Assembly: GCF_003610495.1 (NCBI RefSeq)
Contig: NZ_RAPK01000006.1
Coordinates: 685,451 to 749,450, forward strand
Direction of reading: 5' to 3'
From: Sinobaca qinghaiensis
GTDB taxonomy: Bacteria > Bacillota > Bacilli > Bacillales > Marinococcaceae
Length of the DNA stretch: 64,000 bases
Made by a program: the position numbers and the translations under genes. Of this stretch, positions 28,804 through 39,988 are shown in pieces; position 1 is the stretch's first letter, and every line of letters begins with the position of its first letter. The notes under the pieces were generated by a model. That model did not search any database. It was not told where the DNA came from and was given only the letters and a program-made list of their open reading frames with translations.

Positions 28804-31689
28804 ATGGCACTGGAAAACTTACAAATTAAAGGCGCACGCTCCCACAACTTAAAGAACGTAGATATTACGATACCAAGAGACAAACTGATTGTGTTTACAG
28901 GATTATCGGGCTCGGGGAAATCCTCCCTGGCCTTTGATACGATATATGCAGAAGGGCAGAGACGCTATGTTGAATCGCTTTCTGCCTATGCCCGCCAGTT
29001 TCTCGGGCAGATGGATAAGCCGGACGTGGACTCTATTGAAGGGCTCTCTCCGGCCATTTCCATTGACCAGAAAACAACGAGCAAAAACCCCCGTTCTACG
29101 GTAGGAACGGTTACGGAAATTTATGACTATCTGCGGCTTTTGTTTGCCCGCATCGGCCGGCCGGTCTGCCCGAACCACGGCATTGAAATTGCTTCACAGA
29201 CCGTCCAGCAGATGGTGGACCGGATGATGGCCTATCCGGAGCGGACGAAAATGCAGATTTTATCGCCGCTTATTTCAGGGCGCAAAGGCGAGCACGTAAA
29301 AGTGCTCGAAGACCTGAAAAAAGAAGGCTATGTCCGTGTCCGTGTGGACGGGGAAATGCGCGAAGTAAGCGATGATATTACGCTTGAAAAAAATAAAAAG
29401 CACAGCATTGAAGCGGTAATTGACCGGATCGTCATTAAGCCGGATGTAGAAACAAGACTTGCCGACTCACTGGAAACAGCCCTGCGCCTAGGCGACGGCC
29501 AGGCAAAAATTGATGTTATCGGGGAAGAAGAGCTGTTATTCAGCCAGCATCATGCCTGCCCGCACTGTGGATTTTCTATTGGTGAGCTGGAGCCGCGCCT
29601 GTTTTCCTTTAACAGCCCGTTTGGTGCCTGCCCGTCGTGTGATGGTCTTGGCAGCAAGCTGGAAGTGGACAAAGAACTGGTTATCCCGGATCCGGACCTG
29701 ACGCTCAAAGAGCATGCTATTGCCGCATGGAAGCCGACGAGCTCCCAGTACTATCCGCAGCTGCTTGAATCCGTATGCCGCCATTTTGATATTAAAATGG
29801 ATGTACCGGTCAAGAAAATTTCTGAAAAGAAGATGGATATTCTTTTACATGGAAGCACGAAAGAAAAAATGACATTCCGGTATGAAAATGACCGCGGCGG
29901 TGTAAGAGAGCGCCGTATTTACTTTGAGGGCGTACTGGAAAATATCAACCGCCGCTATCATGAAACGAGCTCCGATTACATCAGGGAGCAGATGGAACAA
30001 TATATGACGAGCAAGCCTTGTCCGACCTGCAAAGGCCACCGCCTTCGTAAAGAAAGCCTGTCGGTGAAGATTAATGATCATCACGTCGGCCAGGTAACCG
30101 ATATGAGCATCAAGAACGCGATGGAGTTTTTCGGAGAGTCTATTCATTTGACGGACAAAGAAAAAGAAATTGCAAACATGATTCTAAGAGAAATCGAAGA
30201 ACGTCTCGGCTTTTTAAACAATGTCGGCCTCGACTACCTGACGCTAAGCCGGGCAGCCGGTACGCTCTCCGGCGGGGAAGCCCAGCGGATCCGTCTTGCC
30301 ACCCAGATTGGTTCTTCTCTGATGGGTGTTCTCTATATACTCGATGAGCCGTCGATCGGCCTCCATCAGCGCGATAACGACCGTCTGATTGCCACACTGC
30401 AGCGGATGAGGGACCTCGGCAATACGTTAATTGTAGTCGAGCACGATGAAGATACGATGCTTGCCGCCGACCACATTGTCGACATCGGCCCCGGAGCAGG
30501 GATGCACGGCGGTTACATTATTTCGGAAGGCACGCCGGAAGAAGTCATGGCCGATAAAGACTCTTTGACCGGCCAGTATTTGTCCGGTGAGCGCTTTATT
30601 CCGCTGCCGGCGGAACGCAGAAAACCGCAGGGACGCTGGCTGAAAATCAAAGGTGCTTCCGAAAATAACTTAAAGCGGGTAAATGCGGACTTCCCGCTCG
30701 GGCTGTTTACTGCCATCACCGGCGTATCCGGCTCCGGAAAAAGTACGTTGATTAATGATATCCTTTACAAATCCGTAGCACAGAAGCTGTATAAGAGCAA
30801 GCATAAGCCGGGCGCGCACAAATCCGTGGAAGGTCTTGACCAGCTGGAAAAGGTTATTGATATAGACCAGTCTCCGATCGGCCGCACCCCACGTTCGAAT
30901 CCGGCTACGTATACCGGCGTGTTTGATGATATCCGCGACGTGTTTTCGCTGACGAATGAAGCGAAGCTGCGCGGCTATAAAAAAGGACGCTTCAGCTTTA
31001 ATGTAAAAGGCGGACGCTGTGAAGCCTGCCGCGGTGACGGTATTATAAAAATTGAGATGCACTTTCTTCCCGATGTGTACGTTTCCTGCGAAGAATGCGA
31101 AGGCAGACGGTATAACCGGGAAACGCTGGATATTAAATACAAAGGGAAAAACATTGCCGACGTTCTGGAAATGACCGTGGAAGAGGCAGTGGACTTCTTT
31201 GAAAACATTCCAAAAATCAAACGCAAAATCCAGACGTTATATGATGTCGGATTAGGGTATATAAAACTAGGACAGCAGGCAACGACGCTTTCCGGCGGGG
31301 AAGCCCAGCGTGTGAAGCTTGCTTCCCAGCTTCATAAGCGTTCCACCGGTAAATCGCTCTATATTCTTGACGAGCCGACTACCGGCCTGCACGTAGACGA
31401 TATTGACCGTCTGCTTAAAGTACTGCAGCGCCTTGTAGATAATGGCGATACGGTACTGGTTATTGAACACAATCTGGATGTAATTAAAACGGTGGATTAT
31501 ATCGTCGATCTCGGCCCGGAAGGCGGAGACAACGGCGGTACCATTGTTGCGAAAGGCACGCCGGAGAAAATAGCGGATGTGGAGGAATCCTACACCGGCT
31601 ATTATTTGAAGCCGATTCTTGAACGGGAAGAAGAACGGATGAAAACCCGCCGCCTGCAGGCGGACCGGGTGGCAGAAGCTTCTTCCTGA
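28804..31689 (+). CDS. uvrA: excinuclease ABC subunit A
   Basis: Damage-sensing ATPase that delivers UvrB to lesions. The 961-residue protein has two ABC modules: the first Walker A in [10 protein letters not shown] near residue 33 and the second in [10 protein letters not shown] near residue 640. ABC signatures LSGGEAQR occur twice, and zinc-finger Cys pairs lie in HACPHCGF / CPSCDG and CEACRGDG / CEECEG. Length and motifs are standard. It is co-transcribed with uvrB. No strong terminator is seen in the 108 bases after it. Confidence 0.98.
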   Translation: MALENLQIKGARSHNLKNVDITIPRDKLIVFTGLSGSGKSSLAFDTIYAEGQRRYVESLSAYARQFLGQMDKPDVDSIEGLSPAISIDQKTTSKNPRSTVGTVTEIYDYLRLLFARIGRPVCPNHGIEIASQTVQQMVDRMMAYPERTKMQILSPLISGRKGEHVKVLEDLKKEGYVRVRVDGEMREVSDDITLEKNKKHSIEAVIDRIVIKPDVETRLADSLETALRLGDGQAKIDVIGEEELLFSQHHACPHCGFSIGELEPRLFSFNSPFGACPSCDGLGSKLEVDKELVIPDPDLTLKEHAIAAWKPTSSQYYPQLLESVCRHFDIKMDVPVKKISEKKMDILLHGSTKEKMTFRYENDRGGVRERRIYFEGVLENINRRYHETSSDYIREQMEQYMTSKPCPTCKGHRLRKESLSVKINDHHVGQVTDMSIKNAMEFFGESIHLTDKEKEIANMILREIEERLGFLNNVGLDYLTLSRAAGTLSGGEAQRIRLATQIGSSLMGVLYILDEPSIGLHQRDNDRLIATLQRMRDLGNTLIVVEHDEDTMLAADHIVDIGPGAGMHGGYIISEGTPEEVMADKDSLTGQYLSGERFIPLPAERRKPQGRWLKIKGASENNLKRVNADFPLGLFTAITGVSGSGKSTLINDILYKSVAQKLYKSKHKPGAHKSVEGLDQLEKVIDIDQSPIGRTPRSNPATYTGVFDDIRDVFSLTNEAKLRGYKKGRFSFNVKGGRCEACRGDGIIKIEMHFLPDVYVSCEECEGRRYNRETLDIKYKGKNIADVLEMTVEEAVDFFENIPKIKRKIQTLYDVGLGYIKLGQQATTLSGGEAQRVKLASQLHKRSTGKSLYILDEPTTGLHVDDIDRLLKVLQRLVDNGDTVLVIEHNLDVIKTVDYIVDLGPEGGDNGGTIVAKGTPEKIADVEESYTGYYLKPILEREEERMKTRRLQADRVAEASS

Positions 31690-31797
31690 ACGCCGTCCCA
31701 TTAAAATGAAACGTCCCTGCAGGTCTTTCGTAAATACAGAATACAAGAAGCCGCCAGGAGCGGTGAATGAAAAGATACCTGAAAGGAAGGGTACAGC

Positions 31798-32967
31798 ATG
31801 GAAGAAGAACGCAGACAAATTTTACGCATGATTGAAGAGGGCAAAATTTCAGCAGAGGAAGGGGTCCGTCTTTTGGAAGCATTATCAGCTGACAAAAGCG
31901 GCTCATCCCGTTCAGGCAGAAAAAATGGCTCCACGCGGTCCAGCCAGCGTTCCTCCGGCGGTTTCGGTGCGGATCCATTTAATATCTTCCGCGATGCGGC
32001 AGGGCGTGCGTTTCAGCGCAGAGACCGCCAGCCGCCGTTTGACAAAGAGAAAAAAATGTTCCAGGAATGGTCGGATCAGGCAAGTTCATTTGTTGATACT
32101 GCTGTAAAAAAAGTAAAAGAAATGGACCTGGATTTCAACTTTGGTCCATATACAGAAGTGAGTCATACCTTTGAGCTGCAGCATCTGAGCGACAAAAATA
32201 TTGAGTTTGCGCTTGAAAATGGCTCCTTCGAATGGAAAACATGGGACATGCCCGGCATCAAAATCGACTGTCGTGTGAAAGTCTACCGCGAAGAGTCAGA
32301 GGATCAGGCGTCCAGCCGTTTTCTAAATGACGCCGAATTCGGCTCGGAGGAAGGCCGTCTGCTGTTCCGGACCAAATCCAAAGCGATGAAAGTGGAAGCC
32401 GTAGTCTATGTGCCGTCCAAACGGTATGAGTCTATTAAATGGCACACGTTTAACGGCCATTTAAAAGGGGAATCTATCGATACAGACCGCTTCTCTGCCA
32501 AGGCATCAAACGGTTCCCTTTTCTTCCGGGACGTTCAGGCTTCCCGCATGTTCGCGGAAACAGGTAACGGCCCGATTACGCTTCAGGGCGGCAGCGCCGA
32601 TCTTGCTACGCTGAAAACCTGGAATGGATCCGTTATGTGCCGGGCGGAAGTGAAAGATCTTGAAGTCGAAGTGTTTAATGGTTCTGTTACCGGCATCCTT
32701 TCCTATAAAGAAGATGCAAAAGCGGTTATTCAGGCCAAAACAGGCAATATTGACCTGGAGCTGGAACCTTCCGCGCGTACGGACGGCCATCTCGAAACGA
32801 TGACCGGTACGTACCACAATGATTTAGCCGAAGTAGAAATACTGGAAGAACAAAAAGAATTCGTCCAAAAATCAGTGCGGTTTATGTCACGTCCAACCGC
32901 TTCTCCAACTTTGAGGCTGGAAGCGTTGACGAAGACGGGCTCTATTACGGTAAAGCCAAAGATATAA
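31798..32967 (+). CDS. yvlB: DUF4097 family protein (YvlB-like)
   Basis: A 389-residue protein of unknown biochemical function, part of an envelope-stress group with PspC and a holin-like membrane protein. The N-terminal 35 residues (ILRMIEEGKISAEEGVRLLE) form a short SHOCT-like helical motif. A Ser/Arg-rich linker follows, and from about residue 130 a repetitive beta structure typical of DUF4097 (FNGHLKGES, SNGSLFF, WNGSVMC, FNGSVTG) suggests a beta-helix or adhesin-like fold. No signal peptide is seen. Starts behind GAAAGGAAGG; yvlC follows 22 bases later. Confidence 0.85.
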   Translation: MEEERRQILRMIEEGKISAEEGVRLLEALSADKSGSSRSGRKNGSTRSSQRSSGGFGADPFNIFRDAAGRAFQRRDRQPPFDKEKKMFQEWSDQASSFVDTAVKKVKEMDLDFNFGPYTEVSHTFELQHLSDKNIEFALENGSFEWKTWDMPGIKIDCRVKVYREESEDQASSRFLNDAEFGSEEGRLLFRTKSKAMKVEAVVYVPSKRYESIKWHTFNGHLKGESIDTDRFSAKASNGSLFFRDVQASRMFAETGNGPITLQGGSADLATLKTWNGSVMCRAEVKDLEVEVFNGSVTGILSYKEDAKAVIQAKTGNIDLELEPSARTDGHLETMTGTYHNDLAEVEILEEQKEFVQKSVRFMSRPTASPTLRLEALTKTGSITVKPKI

Positions 32968-32989
32968 ACCACAGACAAGGAGATGTATG

Positions 32990-33190
32990 ATGAAGAAAAA
33001 ATTGTATCGTTCCGAAACCGATAAGATGCTTGCAGGTATTTGTGGAGGACTGGCGGACTATTTAAACGTTAACACCACGCTTGTGCGTGTTAGTACCGTT
33101 ATTCTTTCCCTGCTTACGTCAGGTGTTCCGATTATTATTCTTTATATCGTATTGGCATTCGTGCTGCCTAAAGAAGGAAGCGCGAGCTGA
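32990..33190 (+). CDS. yvlC: PspC-domain membrane protein (YvlC-like)
   Basis: A 66-residue protein with a single PspC domain: the N-terminal KLYRSETDKMLAGICGGLAD motif followed by one hydrophobic segment (about residues 30-58). PspC proteins sense or modulate membrane stress. Two ATGs occur at 32987 and 32990; the second is better spaced from AAGGAGA (32977-32983). The stop codon overlaps the start of yvlD. Confidence 0.9.
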   Translation: MKKKLYRSETDKMLAGICGGLADYLNVNTTLVRVSTVILSLLTSGVPIIILYIVLAFVLPKEGSAS

Positions 33191-33558
33191 TGGTAGGCTG
33201 CTTAACGCCTTTTCTCATTAATACGCTGACGCTTATGGCGGTGGCGGGTGTCTTTAATGGATTTTACCTGGAAGGTTTTGGTGCGGCCCTTATGGCAGGT
33301 ATTATCCTGACCGTGGTTAACTTTTTCATCCGCCCGCTTCTCGTCCTGCTGACGCTGCCGTTTACCGTTGTTACGTTTGGGTTGTTTATATTCGTTATTA
33401 ACGCGCTCATGCTTATGCTTACAGCAGCACTAATGGGAAGCTCTTTTGAAATTTCCGGATTTGGCATGGCTCTGCTTGCATCCGTTATTATTGCCCTGCT
33501 GAATATGGTACTTTCTAATTTTATTGCGGATCCTTTAAGCAAAGGAAGCCGCCGCTGA
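33190..33558 (+). CDS. yvlD: phage holin family 4-like membrane protein (YvlD)
   Basis: A 122-residue protein with about four hydrophobic segments and few charged residues, resembling the YvlD/DUF360 family. Members are related by sequence to phage holins but are chromosomal genes of unknown role, probably in envelope stress. The ATG overlaps the yvlC stop by one base, indicating translational coupling. The gene ends the yvlBCD operon. Confidence 0.88.
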   Translation: MVGCLTPFLINTLTLMAVAGVFNGFYLEGFGAALMAGIILTVVNFFIRPLLVLLTLPFTVVTFGLFIFVINALMLMLTAALMGSSFEISGFGMALLASVIIALLNMVLSNFIADPLSKGSRR

Positions 33559-33575
33559 TACCTATCGATCCCTGA

Positions 33576-33607
33576 CAGGATGCCGTCTTTCGGCATCCTG
33601 TTTTTTA
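33576..33607 (+). terminator. terminator after yvlD
   Basis: CAGGATGCCG / TCTTT / CGGCATCCTG followed by TTTTTT. Confidence 0.95.
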
Positions 33608-33699
33608 TGGGCAGGCAACGTTATCCTTTGCCTGCAAATCATGCTACAATGAAAAAAGTGACAGCGCCCGGATGGGCAAGAACGAGTGGAGGGAAAAGC

Positions 33700-34635
33700 A
33701 TGGCGAAGGTGACAGCAAAGGACCTGGTCGAGCATTTTGATTTTGAGGTGCTTGCCGGGCATGAAGGCGTATATCGCGCAATTACAACAAGTGATATTTC
33801 CCGGCCGGGAATTGAGATGGCCGGTTATTTTACGTATTACCCTGCCAAACGGCTGCAGCTTTTGGGTAGAACAGAGCTTTCTTTTTACCAGCAGCTCAAT
33901 GATGAAGAAAAGCAGGAGCGGATGGAAAAGCTGTGTACATATGATACCCCGGGGATTATCATTTCCCGGGACCTGACCGCCCCGGATGAACTGATTAATA
34001 ACGCAAATAAAGTCGGCGTTCCGCTTATGCGGGCAGACGTGACGACCACGAGGCTGAGCAGTCAGATTACGACATTTCTGGAAACGAAGCTCGCTAAATC
34101 AACAGCCATGCACGGCGTCCTGATGGACATTTACGGCATAGGCGTACTTCTTACCGGGGCAAGCGGCGTCGGTAAAAGCGAAACCGCGCTCGACCTGGTG
34201 CGCCGCGGCCACCGTCTCGTAGCGGACGACTCTGTGGAAATCCGCCAGGAACAGGGCAACACGCTCGTCGGACGAGCTCCTGATTTGATTCAGCATCTTC
34301 TGGAAATCCGCGGACTCGGCATTATTGATGTGATGACGCTGTTCGGCGCCGGTGCCGTCCGTCCATTCAAACGGATTGCGCTGACGATTAACCTGGAGCT
34401 TTGGGACGACAAAAAGGCCTACGACCGTCTGGGGATTGAAGAAGTTACCGTGAAAATTATTGATTCTGAAATACCAAGATTAACTATTCCGGTTCGCCCG
34501 GGAAGAAACCTTGCGGTTATCGTTGAGGTCGCAGCCATGAACTTCAGGCTGAAACGAATGGGTATTAATACCGCGCAGGAGTTTTCGGACCGCCTGACCG
34601 GTGTTATTGAAGAAGGCGACAAAGAAGATTTTTAA
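33700..34635 (+). CDS. hprK: HPr kinase/phosphorylase
   Basis: Phosphorylates Ser46 of HPr and Crh when glycolytic intermediates are high and reverses it when phosphate is high. Phospho-HPr/Crh then activates CcpA. The 311-residue protein has an N-terminal domain and a C-terminal kinase with P-loop GASGVGKS at residues 153-160, exactly the position in B. subtilis HprK, and the family signature [19 protein letters not shown]. The frame is open from 33580, but GGAGGG (33688-33693) fixes the ATG at 33700. Its target Crh is encoded at 49198. It is followed by lgt. Confidence 0.97.
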   Translation: MAKVTAKDLVEHFDFEVLAGHEGVYRAITTSDISRPGIEMAGYFTYYPAKRLQLLGRTELSFYQQLNDEEKQERMEKLCTYDTPGIIISRDLTAPDELINNANKVGVPLMRADVTTTRLSSQITTFLETKLAKSTAMHGVLMDIYGIGVLLTGASGVGKSETALDLVRRGHRLVADDSVEIRQEQGNTLVGRAPDLIQHLLEIRGLGIIDVMTLFGAGAVRPFKRIALTINLELWDDKKAYDRLGIEEVTVKIIDSEIPRLTIPVRPGRNLAVIVEVAAMNFRLKRMGINTAQEFSDRLTGVIEEGDKEDF

Positions 34636-34651
34636 GAAGAGGTGACAGGCA

Positions 34652-35530
34652 TTGTTATTTTCAATACAGCCCATCGACCGCACGGCCCTCGAGCTTGGGC
34701 CGCTGACGGTTTACTGGTATGGGATTATTATCGGCCTTGGAGCCGTTCTCGGGTATATTATTGCCAATCGGGAAGCTAAAAAAAGAGGCATGCCGGCTGA
34801 TATTATTGCGGACCTGCTTATTTTCGCAGTGCCGATCGCGATTCTATCCGCCAGGTTATATTACGTGATATTCAGCTGGGACTACTATTCGCAGAATCCC
34901 GGCAGTATTTTAGCGATCTGGGAAGGCGGTCTTGCCATCCACGGTGCGTTAATTGGATCTGTGATCACGGCCGTTATTTTTGCCCGTGTCCGGAAGATTT
35001 CCTTCTGGAAGCTGGCCGATATTGTGGCACCAAGTATTATACTTGGGCAGGCCATAGGACGCTGGGGGAACTTTATGAACCAGGAGGCCCACGGCGGGCC
35101 GGTAACAAGAGAATTTTTGGAAGGGCTGTTTCTTCCGGATTTTATTATCAACCAGATGTTTATTGAAGGCATTTATTATCACCCTACTTTTTTATATGAG
35201 TCCTTATGGAACCTGGCCGGCTTTGCCGTTCTGATCTGGCTCCGCCGGTACAATCTCCGCCGCGGCGAGATGTTCCTTTCCTATGTGATCTGGTATTCTG
35301 CCGGACGTTTCTTTATAGAAGGAATGCGCACAGACAGCTTAATGATCGGCGATGTACTGCGTACGGCTCAGGTGATTTCTATTGTACTGATAGCTGCTGC
35401 CTTTATATTGATGTGGTACCGCCGTTCGAAAATGAACGTAACCGCGCACTATCTCGATGACGATGGCGGCGGACTGGAAACTGAAAAACCGTCCGCGAAA
35501 AGCACGCCTAAAAAACAAAAGAAAAACTAA
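34652..35530 (+). CDS. lgt: phosphatidylglycerol-prolipoprotein diacylglyceryl transferase
   Basis: First enzyme of lipoprotein maturation; adds diacylglycerol to the lipobox cysteine. The 292-residue polytopic membrane protein carries the Lgt signature [14 protein letters not shown] (with the essential Arg, Asn and Glu) and several transmembrane helices. It ends in a charged cytoplasmic tail (STPKKQKKN). It starts at TTG behind AAGAGGTGA. The hprK-lgt-ppaX order is conserved across Bacillaceae. Confidence 0.97.
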   Translation: MLFSIQPIDRTALELGPLTVYWYGIIIGLGAVLGYIIANREAKKRGMPADIIADLLIFAVPIAILSARLYYVIFSWDYYSQNPGSILAIWEGGLAIHGALIGSVITAVIFARVRKISFWKLADIVAPSIILGQAIGRWGNFMNQEAHGGPVTREFLEGLFLPDFIINQMFIEGIYYHPTFLYESLWNLAGFAVLIWLRRYNLRRGEMFLSYVIWYSAGRFFIEGMRTDSLMIGDVLRTAQVISIVLIAAAFILMWYRRSKMNVTAHYLDDDGGGLETEKPSAKSTPKKQKKN

Positions 35531-35541
35531 GGAGGCTGCCC

Positions 35542-36189
35542 ATGGCCGTAAATACCATGCTGTTCGATCTGGACGGCACGTTAATTAATACGAATCCGCT
35601 GATTATTTCCTCGTTTGAATACACGCTGAACCTCTATTATCCGGGAGTTTACAGTCGTGACGACATTATTGGAATGATCGGCACGCCGCTTCTGGAGAAT
35701 TTCGAAAATATTGATGCGGAACGCGCACCGGAACTGGTGAAAACGTATCAAACGCATAATATGGAGCATCACGATGCATTAATTGAAGAATATGAAGGGG
35801 TAAAAGAAGCGATTCATTCCCTGCATGAAAGAGGATTCAAGCTCGGTATTGTGACGACGAAAAGACGGGAAGCAGCGCTTCGCGGCGCAGAAAAAATGGA
35901 CCTGCTTCCGTATTTCTCCACGATGGTTGCTATAGAAGACGTAGAGCACGCCAAGCCGCATCCGCAGCCTGTTCAGCTTGCCATGAACATTTTAGGCTCT
36001 GTTCCGGAGGAAACGATCATGGTCGGCGACAGCCAGTATGATATTTTATCCGGTCAGAATGCCGGCGTAACAACGGCCGGCGTTTCCTGGACGATCAAGG
36101 GAGAAGAATGGCTGCAGACGTTTGAACCGGACCATATGCTTCAGGATATGCGCGAGCTGTTACGGCTTTATGATGGAGTGCATATCTAA
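35542..36189 (+). CDS. ppaX: pyrophosphatase PpaX (HAD family)
   Basis: Hydrolyses the pyrophosphate released when HprK dephosphorylates HPr-Ser-P by phosphorolysis, so its place beside hprK is functional. The 215-residue HAD hydrolase has the nucleophile motif FDLDGT with D9 and D11 and the metal-binding GDSQYD near the C-terminus. GGAGG precedes the ATG. The stop codon overlaps the yvoF start. Confidence 0.93.
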   Translation: MAVNTMLFDLDGTLINTNPLIISSFEYTLNLYYPGVYSRDDIIGMIGTPLLENFENIDAERAPELVKTYQTHNMEHHDALIEEYEGVKEAIHSLHERGFKLGIVTTKRREAALRGAEKMDLLPYFSTMVAIEDVEHAKPHPQPVQLAMNILGSVPEETIMVGDSQYDILSGQNAGVTTAGVSWTIKGEEWLQTFEPDHMLQDMRELLRLYDGVHI

Positions 36190-36677
36190 TGCGACGCACG
36201 GACCGTTACCCTGTCACGTCATCGAACGCCCTGTGGCAGGTGTACAAAACGGTGTCGTTCTGGAAAGTAATGAAAAATTTTATTGTTATTCAGCTGGCGC
36301 GGTATACCCCGTTTCTTTCGATGAAAAATTGGCTGTACCGGACGTTTCTCGGTATGAGAGTCGGGGAACAGACCGCATTCGCCCTGATGGTGATGGTCGA
36401 TGTCATGTTTCCGGAAAAAATCACGATCGGTAAAAATTCCATTATCGGCTACAATACGACGATACTCACTCATGAATATTTAATTGATGAGTACCGGCTG
36501 GGTGAAGTGATCATCGGCAGCAATGTGATGATCGGAGCAAACACCACGGTGCTTCCGGGCGTGACGATCGGGGACGGCGCCGTGATTTCAGCGGCAACCC
36601 TCGTCTATAAAGACGTGCCGGCCGGCGCTTTTGTCGGAGGCAATCCGATGGTGGAGATAAAAAAACCGCAAAGCTGA
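36189..36677 (+). CDS. yvoF: hexapeptide-repeat acyltransferase (YvoF-like)
   Basis: A 162-residue member of the left-handed beta-helix acetyltransferase family. Repeats of the form I-G-x-N-x-x-I-G are visible (IGKNSIIGYNTTI, IGSNVMIGANTTVLPGVTIG), ending with a GNPMVEI tail typical of maltose/galactoside O-acetyltransferases. The acceptor is unknown; B. subtilis YvoF is likewise uncharacterised. The ATG overlaps the ppaX stop codon, so it is the last gene of hprK-lgt-ppaX-yvoF. Confidence 0.9.
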   Translation: MRRTDRYPVTSSNALWQVYKTVSFWKVMKNFIVIQLARYTPFLSMKNWLYRTFLGMRVGEQTAFALMVMVDVMFPEKITIGKNSIIGYNTTILTHEYLIDEYRLGEVIIGSNVMIGANTTVLPGVTIGDGAVISAATLVYKDVPAGAFVGGNPMVEIKKPQS

Positions 36678-36735
36678 AAGCCTGCCAGTTCCCTTTTCTT
36701 ATAAACGATCCACGCCGGCTGTTTTTGACAGACTG

Positions 36736-36768
36736 AAGCTTCTTTTGCCAAAAAAGAAGCTTTTTTCT
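36736..36768 (+). terminator. terminator after yvoF
   Basis: AAGCTTCTTTT / GCCAA / AAAAGAAGCTT followed by T residues; an 11-bp stem. Confidence 0.92.
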
Positions 36769-36785
36769 TTCCGGGTGGTTTTCTA

Positions 36786-36814
36786 TTGACCCCTCCCTGA
36801 ATTGTGTGTAAACT
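36786..36814 (+). promoter_or_regulatory. SigA-type promoter of the his operon
   Basis: TTGACC at 36786-36791, a 17-base spacer and TAAACT at 36809-36814. An imperfect inverted repeat, TTAGT-N13-ACTAA (36834-36856), follows just after the expected start point and could be an operator. Confidence 0.7.
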
Positions 36815-36893
36815 ACAAAATATATTCTTTACCTTAGTAGTACATTAGCGAACTAAAGCAAATAGATGAGCAATTAAAGGAGAGTTACCATAA

Positions 36894-38081
36894 ATGAGCC
36901 AGCCTTTTATGTTTGAAAAGCCCGTAGGAATGAGAGACAGGCTGCCTGGATATTTTCAGGCAAAAGACGCGATTCGGCGTTCGACCGCAGGGGAAATGGA
37001 AAAATGGGGATACTTAACCATCGAAACGCCCACTTTGGAGTACTACGAAACAGTCGGCAGTGCTTCGGCTATCCTCGACCAGCAGCTGTTTAAGCTCCTG
37101 GATCAGCAGGGAGATACGCTCGTCCTGCGTCCGGATATGACAGCGCCTATTGCAAGAGTGGCGGCTTCAAGCCTTCAGGATCAGGCATTTCCACTCCGCC
37201 TTTCCTACCACACCAATTTATTCCGGGCCCAGCAGAGAGAAGGCGGACGTCCGGCGGAATTTGAACAGGTGGGAGTCGAGCTGATCGGTGACGGCACAAC
37301 GAGTGCCGACGGAGAAGTAATTGCCCTGATGGCAGCGGCCCTTGAAGGAACGGGACTGAAGGATTTCCGCATTGCAGCGGGACATATCGGATTTGTGAAT
37401 GCACTGCTTGTGGATGTACTTGGAAACGATGAACGGGCAGATGAACTGCGCCGCTTTTTATATGAGAAAAATTATGTAGGCTACCGGTATCATGTAAAGC
37501 AGCTTCCTTTATCTACTATAGATAAAAACAGGCTGCTCGGCCTGCTTAAGCTCCGCGGGGGCGAATCGGTGCTCGAAGAGGCATCCGCTTTAAGCAGCCA
37601 TCCGCAGGCGAAGAAGGCAGTAGAAGACCTTAAACAGCTGTTTGACGTCCTGCGTGCCTATGGCGTGAGCGAGCTGGTTACGCTTGATCTTAACCTCGTC
37701 ATGCATATGAGCTACTATACGGGCATTGTATTTGAAGGGTATGGAAACAATCTCGGCGTGCCTTTGTCCAGCGGCGGACGCTACGATGAACTGCTCCAGA
37801 AGTTCGACCGGCCGGCACAGGCGACAGGGTTTGGCATCCGTCTTGATCTTCTCGCAGAAGCGCTGCAGCCTTCCGAGGAATTTCCGGAGCCGTCCTGTAT
37901 TGTGTTCAGCAAAGAGCGCCGTGCGGAAGCGATCGCAGAAGCGGTGAAGCGCAGAAAAAACGGAGAGCGCGTTGTGCTTCAGGATCTTCAGGGCGTTGAG
38001 AGCATGGACCAGCTGAGCGAAGCCTACACCGACCTTTACTATTACATTGGAAAAAAGAAAGAGGCCGATACGCATGAGTGA
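36894..38081 (+). CDS. hisZ: ATP phosphoribosyltransferase regulatory subunit
   Basis: A histidyl-tRNA-synthetase-like protein without aminoacylation activity that pairs with short HisG and gives it histidine feedback control. The 395 residues keep the class II core ([41 protein letters not shown]). The short HisG downstream confirms the two-subunit enzyme. Starts at an ATG behind AAAGGAG. First gene of the eight-gene operon hisZ-G-D-B-H-A-F-I. Confidence 0.95.
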   Translation: MSQPFMFEKPVGMRDRLPGYFQAKDAIRRSTAGEMEKWGYLTIETPTLEYYETVGSASAILDQQLFKLLDQQGDTLVLRPDMTAPIARVAASSLQDQAFPLRLSYHTNLFRAQQREGGRPAEFEQVGVELIGDGTTSADGEVIALMAAALEGTGLKDFRIAAGHIGFVNALLVDVLGNDERADELRRFLYEKNYVGYRYHVKQLPLSTIDKNRLLGLLKLRGGESVLEEASALSSHPQAKKAVEDLKQLFDVLRAYGVSELVTLDLNLVMHMSYYTGIVFEGYGNNLGVPLSSGGRYDELLQKFDRPAQATGFGIRLDLLAEALQPSEEFPEPSCIVFSKERRAEAIAEAVKRRKNGERVVLQDLQGVESMDQLSEAYTDLYYYIGKKKEADTHE

Positions 38082-38706
38082 TTTTTTAACGATAGCAATG
38101 CCGAAAGGGCGTATCTTTGAAGAAGCAGCAGATCTGTTAAGGGAAGCAGGTTTTCCCCTGCCGCCCGAGTTTGACGACTCACGCAAATTAATTGTCGATG
38201 CACCGGAAGCAAATATGCGCTTTATCCTGGCAAAGCCGATGGATGTTCCCACCTATGTAGAGCACGGCGTGGCGGATCTTGGCGTGGCCGGCAAAGACAC
38301 GATGATTGAGGAAGAGCGCGACGTGTACGAAGTGCTGGATCTTCATATCAGTGCCTGCTACATGGCCGTGGCGTCCCTTCCCGGCTATCAGAAAACGGAT
38401 ATTAATCCGAAAGTCGCCTCCAAGTACCCTCACCTGGCAGCCCAGTATTTTAAAGAGCAGGGTGAACAGGTGGAAATTATTAAACTCAACGGATCGATCG
38501 AGCTTGCGCCTATGGTAGGACTGGCCGATCGGATCGTTGATATTGTCTCCACCGGCCAGACGCTGAAGGAAAACGGCCTTGTGGAACTGGAGACTATTGT
38601 GCCGATTACATCAAGACTGATCGTTAATCCGGTCAGCTATAGAATCAAGGACAAACAAATTGATGAAGTAGTGGAACGGCTCGCGAAAGTGGTAGAGGAG
38701 GAGTAA
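38074..38706 (+). CDS. hisG: ATP phosphoribosyltransferase, short form
   Basis: Committed step of histidine synthesis: ATP plus PRPP gives phosphoribosyl-ATP. The 210-residue length marks the short form that lacks the regulatory domain and depends on HisZ. Motifs include [12 protein letters not shown] at the N-terminus and [14 protein letters not shown], the PRPP-binding loop. The frame is open upstream to 38047, but the start is the ATG at 38074, which overlaps the hisZ stop by eight bases. Confidence 0.96.
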   Translation: MSDFLTIAMPKGRIFEEAADLLREAGFPLPPEFDDSRKLIVDAPEANMRFILAKPMDVPTYVEHGVADLGVAGKDTMIEEERDVYEVLDLHISACYMAVASLPGYQKTDINPKVASKYPHLAAQYFKEQGEQVEIIKLNGSIELAPMVGLADRIVDIVSTGQTLKENGLVELETIVPITSRLIVNPVSYRIKDKQIDEVVERLAKVVEEE

Positions 38707-38707
38707 C

Positions 38708-39988
38708 ATGGAGATTAAAGAAATATCCGGAAAGCCTCAGTTAAAAAGAGATGTAGAAACCGGTAATGAAAAACAGCGGGAAGCAGTTGACGCGATTATT
38801 ACGCGTGTCCGCGAAGAAGGGGACAGCGCGCTCCGGGAACTGACGGAGATCTTTGATAATGTAGAAATTGATGAGCTTTTTGTTACAAAAGAAGAAATGG
38901 AAGAGGCGTACGAAGCGTTTGATCCGGATCATCTGGCATCGCTCCGCCGCGCTATCGTGAATATCCGCGACTTTCATCAGCGCCAGGTGCAGCAGTCCTG
39001 GTTTGTGACAAAAGACGACGGCACCGTTCTCGGCCAGAAAGTAACGCCGTTCGACTCAGCCGGCGTATACGTACCAGGCGGCAAGGCCGCGTATCCGTCC
39101 ACCGTGATGATGAACGTTATTCCGGCCCAGACGGCAGGGGTGCAGCGCATTGTCATGGCGACACCGCCTAATGAAGAAGGCATGATTTCCCCAACGGTAC
39201 TCGTCGTGGCAGCGGAACTGGGAATAGACACGATTCTGAAAGCAGGAGGCGCCCAGGCTATAGCGGCACTCGCCTTTGGAACGGAAAGCGTGGAAGCAGT
39301 CGATAAAATTGTCGGTCCCGGCAATGTATTCGTAGCGCTTGCCAAGCGGGCCGTTTACGGATGGGTCGATATTGATATGATTGCAGGACCGAGCGAAATT
39401 GTCGTGCTGGCTGATGAAACGGCAAGAGCTGAGCTCGTCGCAGCAGACATGCTCTCCCAGGCGGAGCATGACCAGATGGCGTCCTCCGTCCTTGTAACGA
39501 CATCACGGGAACTTGCTGAACAAACAAAAGAGGAAATAGAAGCGCAGCTGGTCGATCTTCCTAAAAAAGACATCGCCGAGGCGTCAATTAAAGATCACGG
39601 CGTTATATATATCGCGGATTCGATGGAAGAAGCCGTCGAGGCGGTTAACGAAATCGCACCGGAACACCTGGAAATTATCACTGCCTACCCATATGAAATA
39701 ATGGGAAGAATCCGCCATGCCGGCGCTATTTTTCTCGGGCCCTACAGCCCTGAGCCGCTCGGTGACTACTTCGCAGGGCCGAACCACGTCCTGCCGACAA
39801 ACGGAACGGCACGCTTTTCCAGTCCGCTCAGCGTAGATGATTTTGTGAAAAAATCAAGCGTTATTTCCTACAGCGAACAGGCCTTTTTCAGGGATGCCGA
39901 TGACGTGGCAGCCATTGCACGCATGGAAGGGCTCGAAGCACACGCCCGGGCGGTTGATGCACGTAAAAAGGGGGAGAAAGTCGAATGA
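38708..39988 (+). CDS. hisD: histidinol dehydrogenase
   Basis: Catalyses the last two oxidations, from L-histidinol to L-histidine, using NAD and a zinc ion. The 426 residues contain [23 protein letters not shown] (catalytic and zinc-binding Gln/His) and APEHLEI, all family hallmarks. It begins two bases after the hisG stop, behind GAGGAG, and its own stop overlaps hisB. Confidence 0.97.
   Translation: MEIKEISGKPQLKRDVETGNEKQREAVDAIITRVREEGDSALRELTEIFDNVEIDELFVTKEEMEEAYEAFDPDHLASLRRAIVNIRDFHQRQVQQSWFVTKDDGTVLGQKVTPFDSAGVYVPGGKAAYPSTVMMNVIPAQTAGVQRIVMATPPNEEGMISPTVLVVAAELGIDTILKAGGAQAIAALAFGTESVEAVDKIVGPGNVFVALAKRAVYGWVDIDMIAGPSEIVVLADETARAELVAADMLSQAEHDQMASSVLVTTSRELAEQTKEEIEAQLVDLPKKDIAEASIKDHGVIYIADSMEEAVEAVNEIAPEHLEIITAYPYEIMGRIRHAGAIFLGPYSPEPLGDYFAGPNHVLPTNGTARFSSPLSVDDFVKKSSVISYSEQAFFRDADDVAAIARMEGLEAHARAVDARKKGEKVE

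Noticed and set aside
36769-36893. T-box or leader-peptide attenuator before hisZ
   Set aside because: The leader is short, with no T-box motif, no His-rich micro-frame and no terminator/antiterminator pair.
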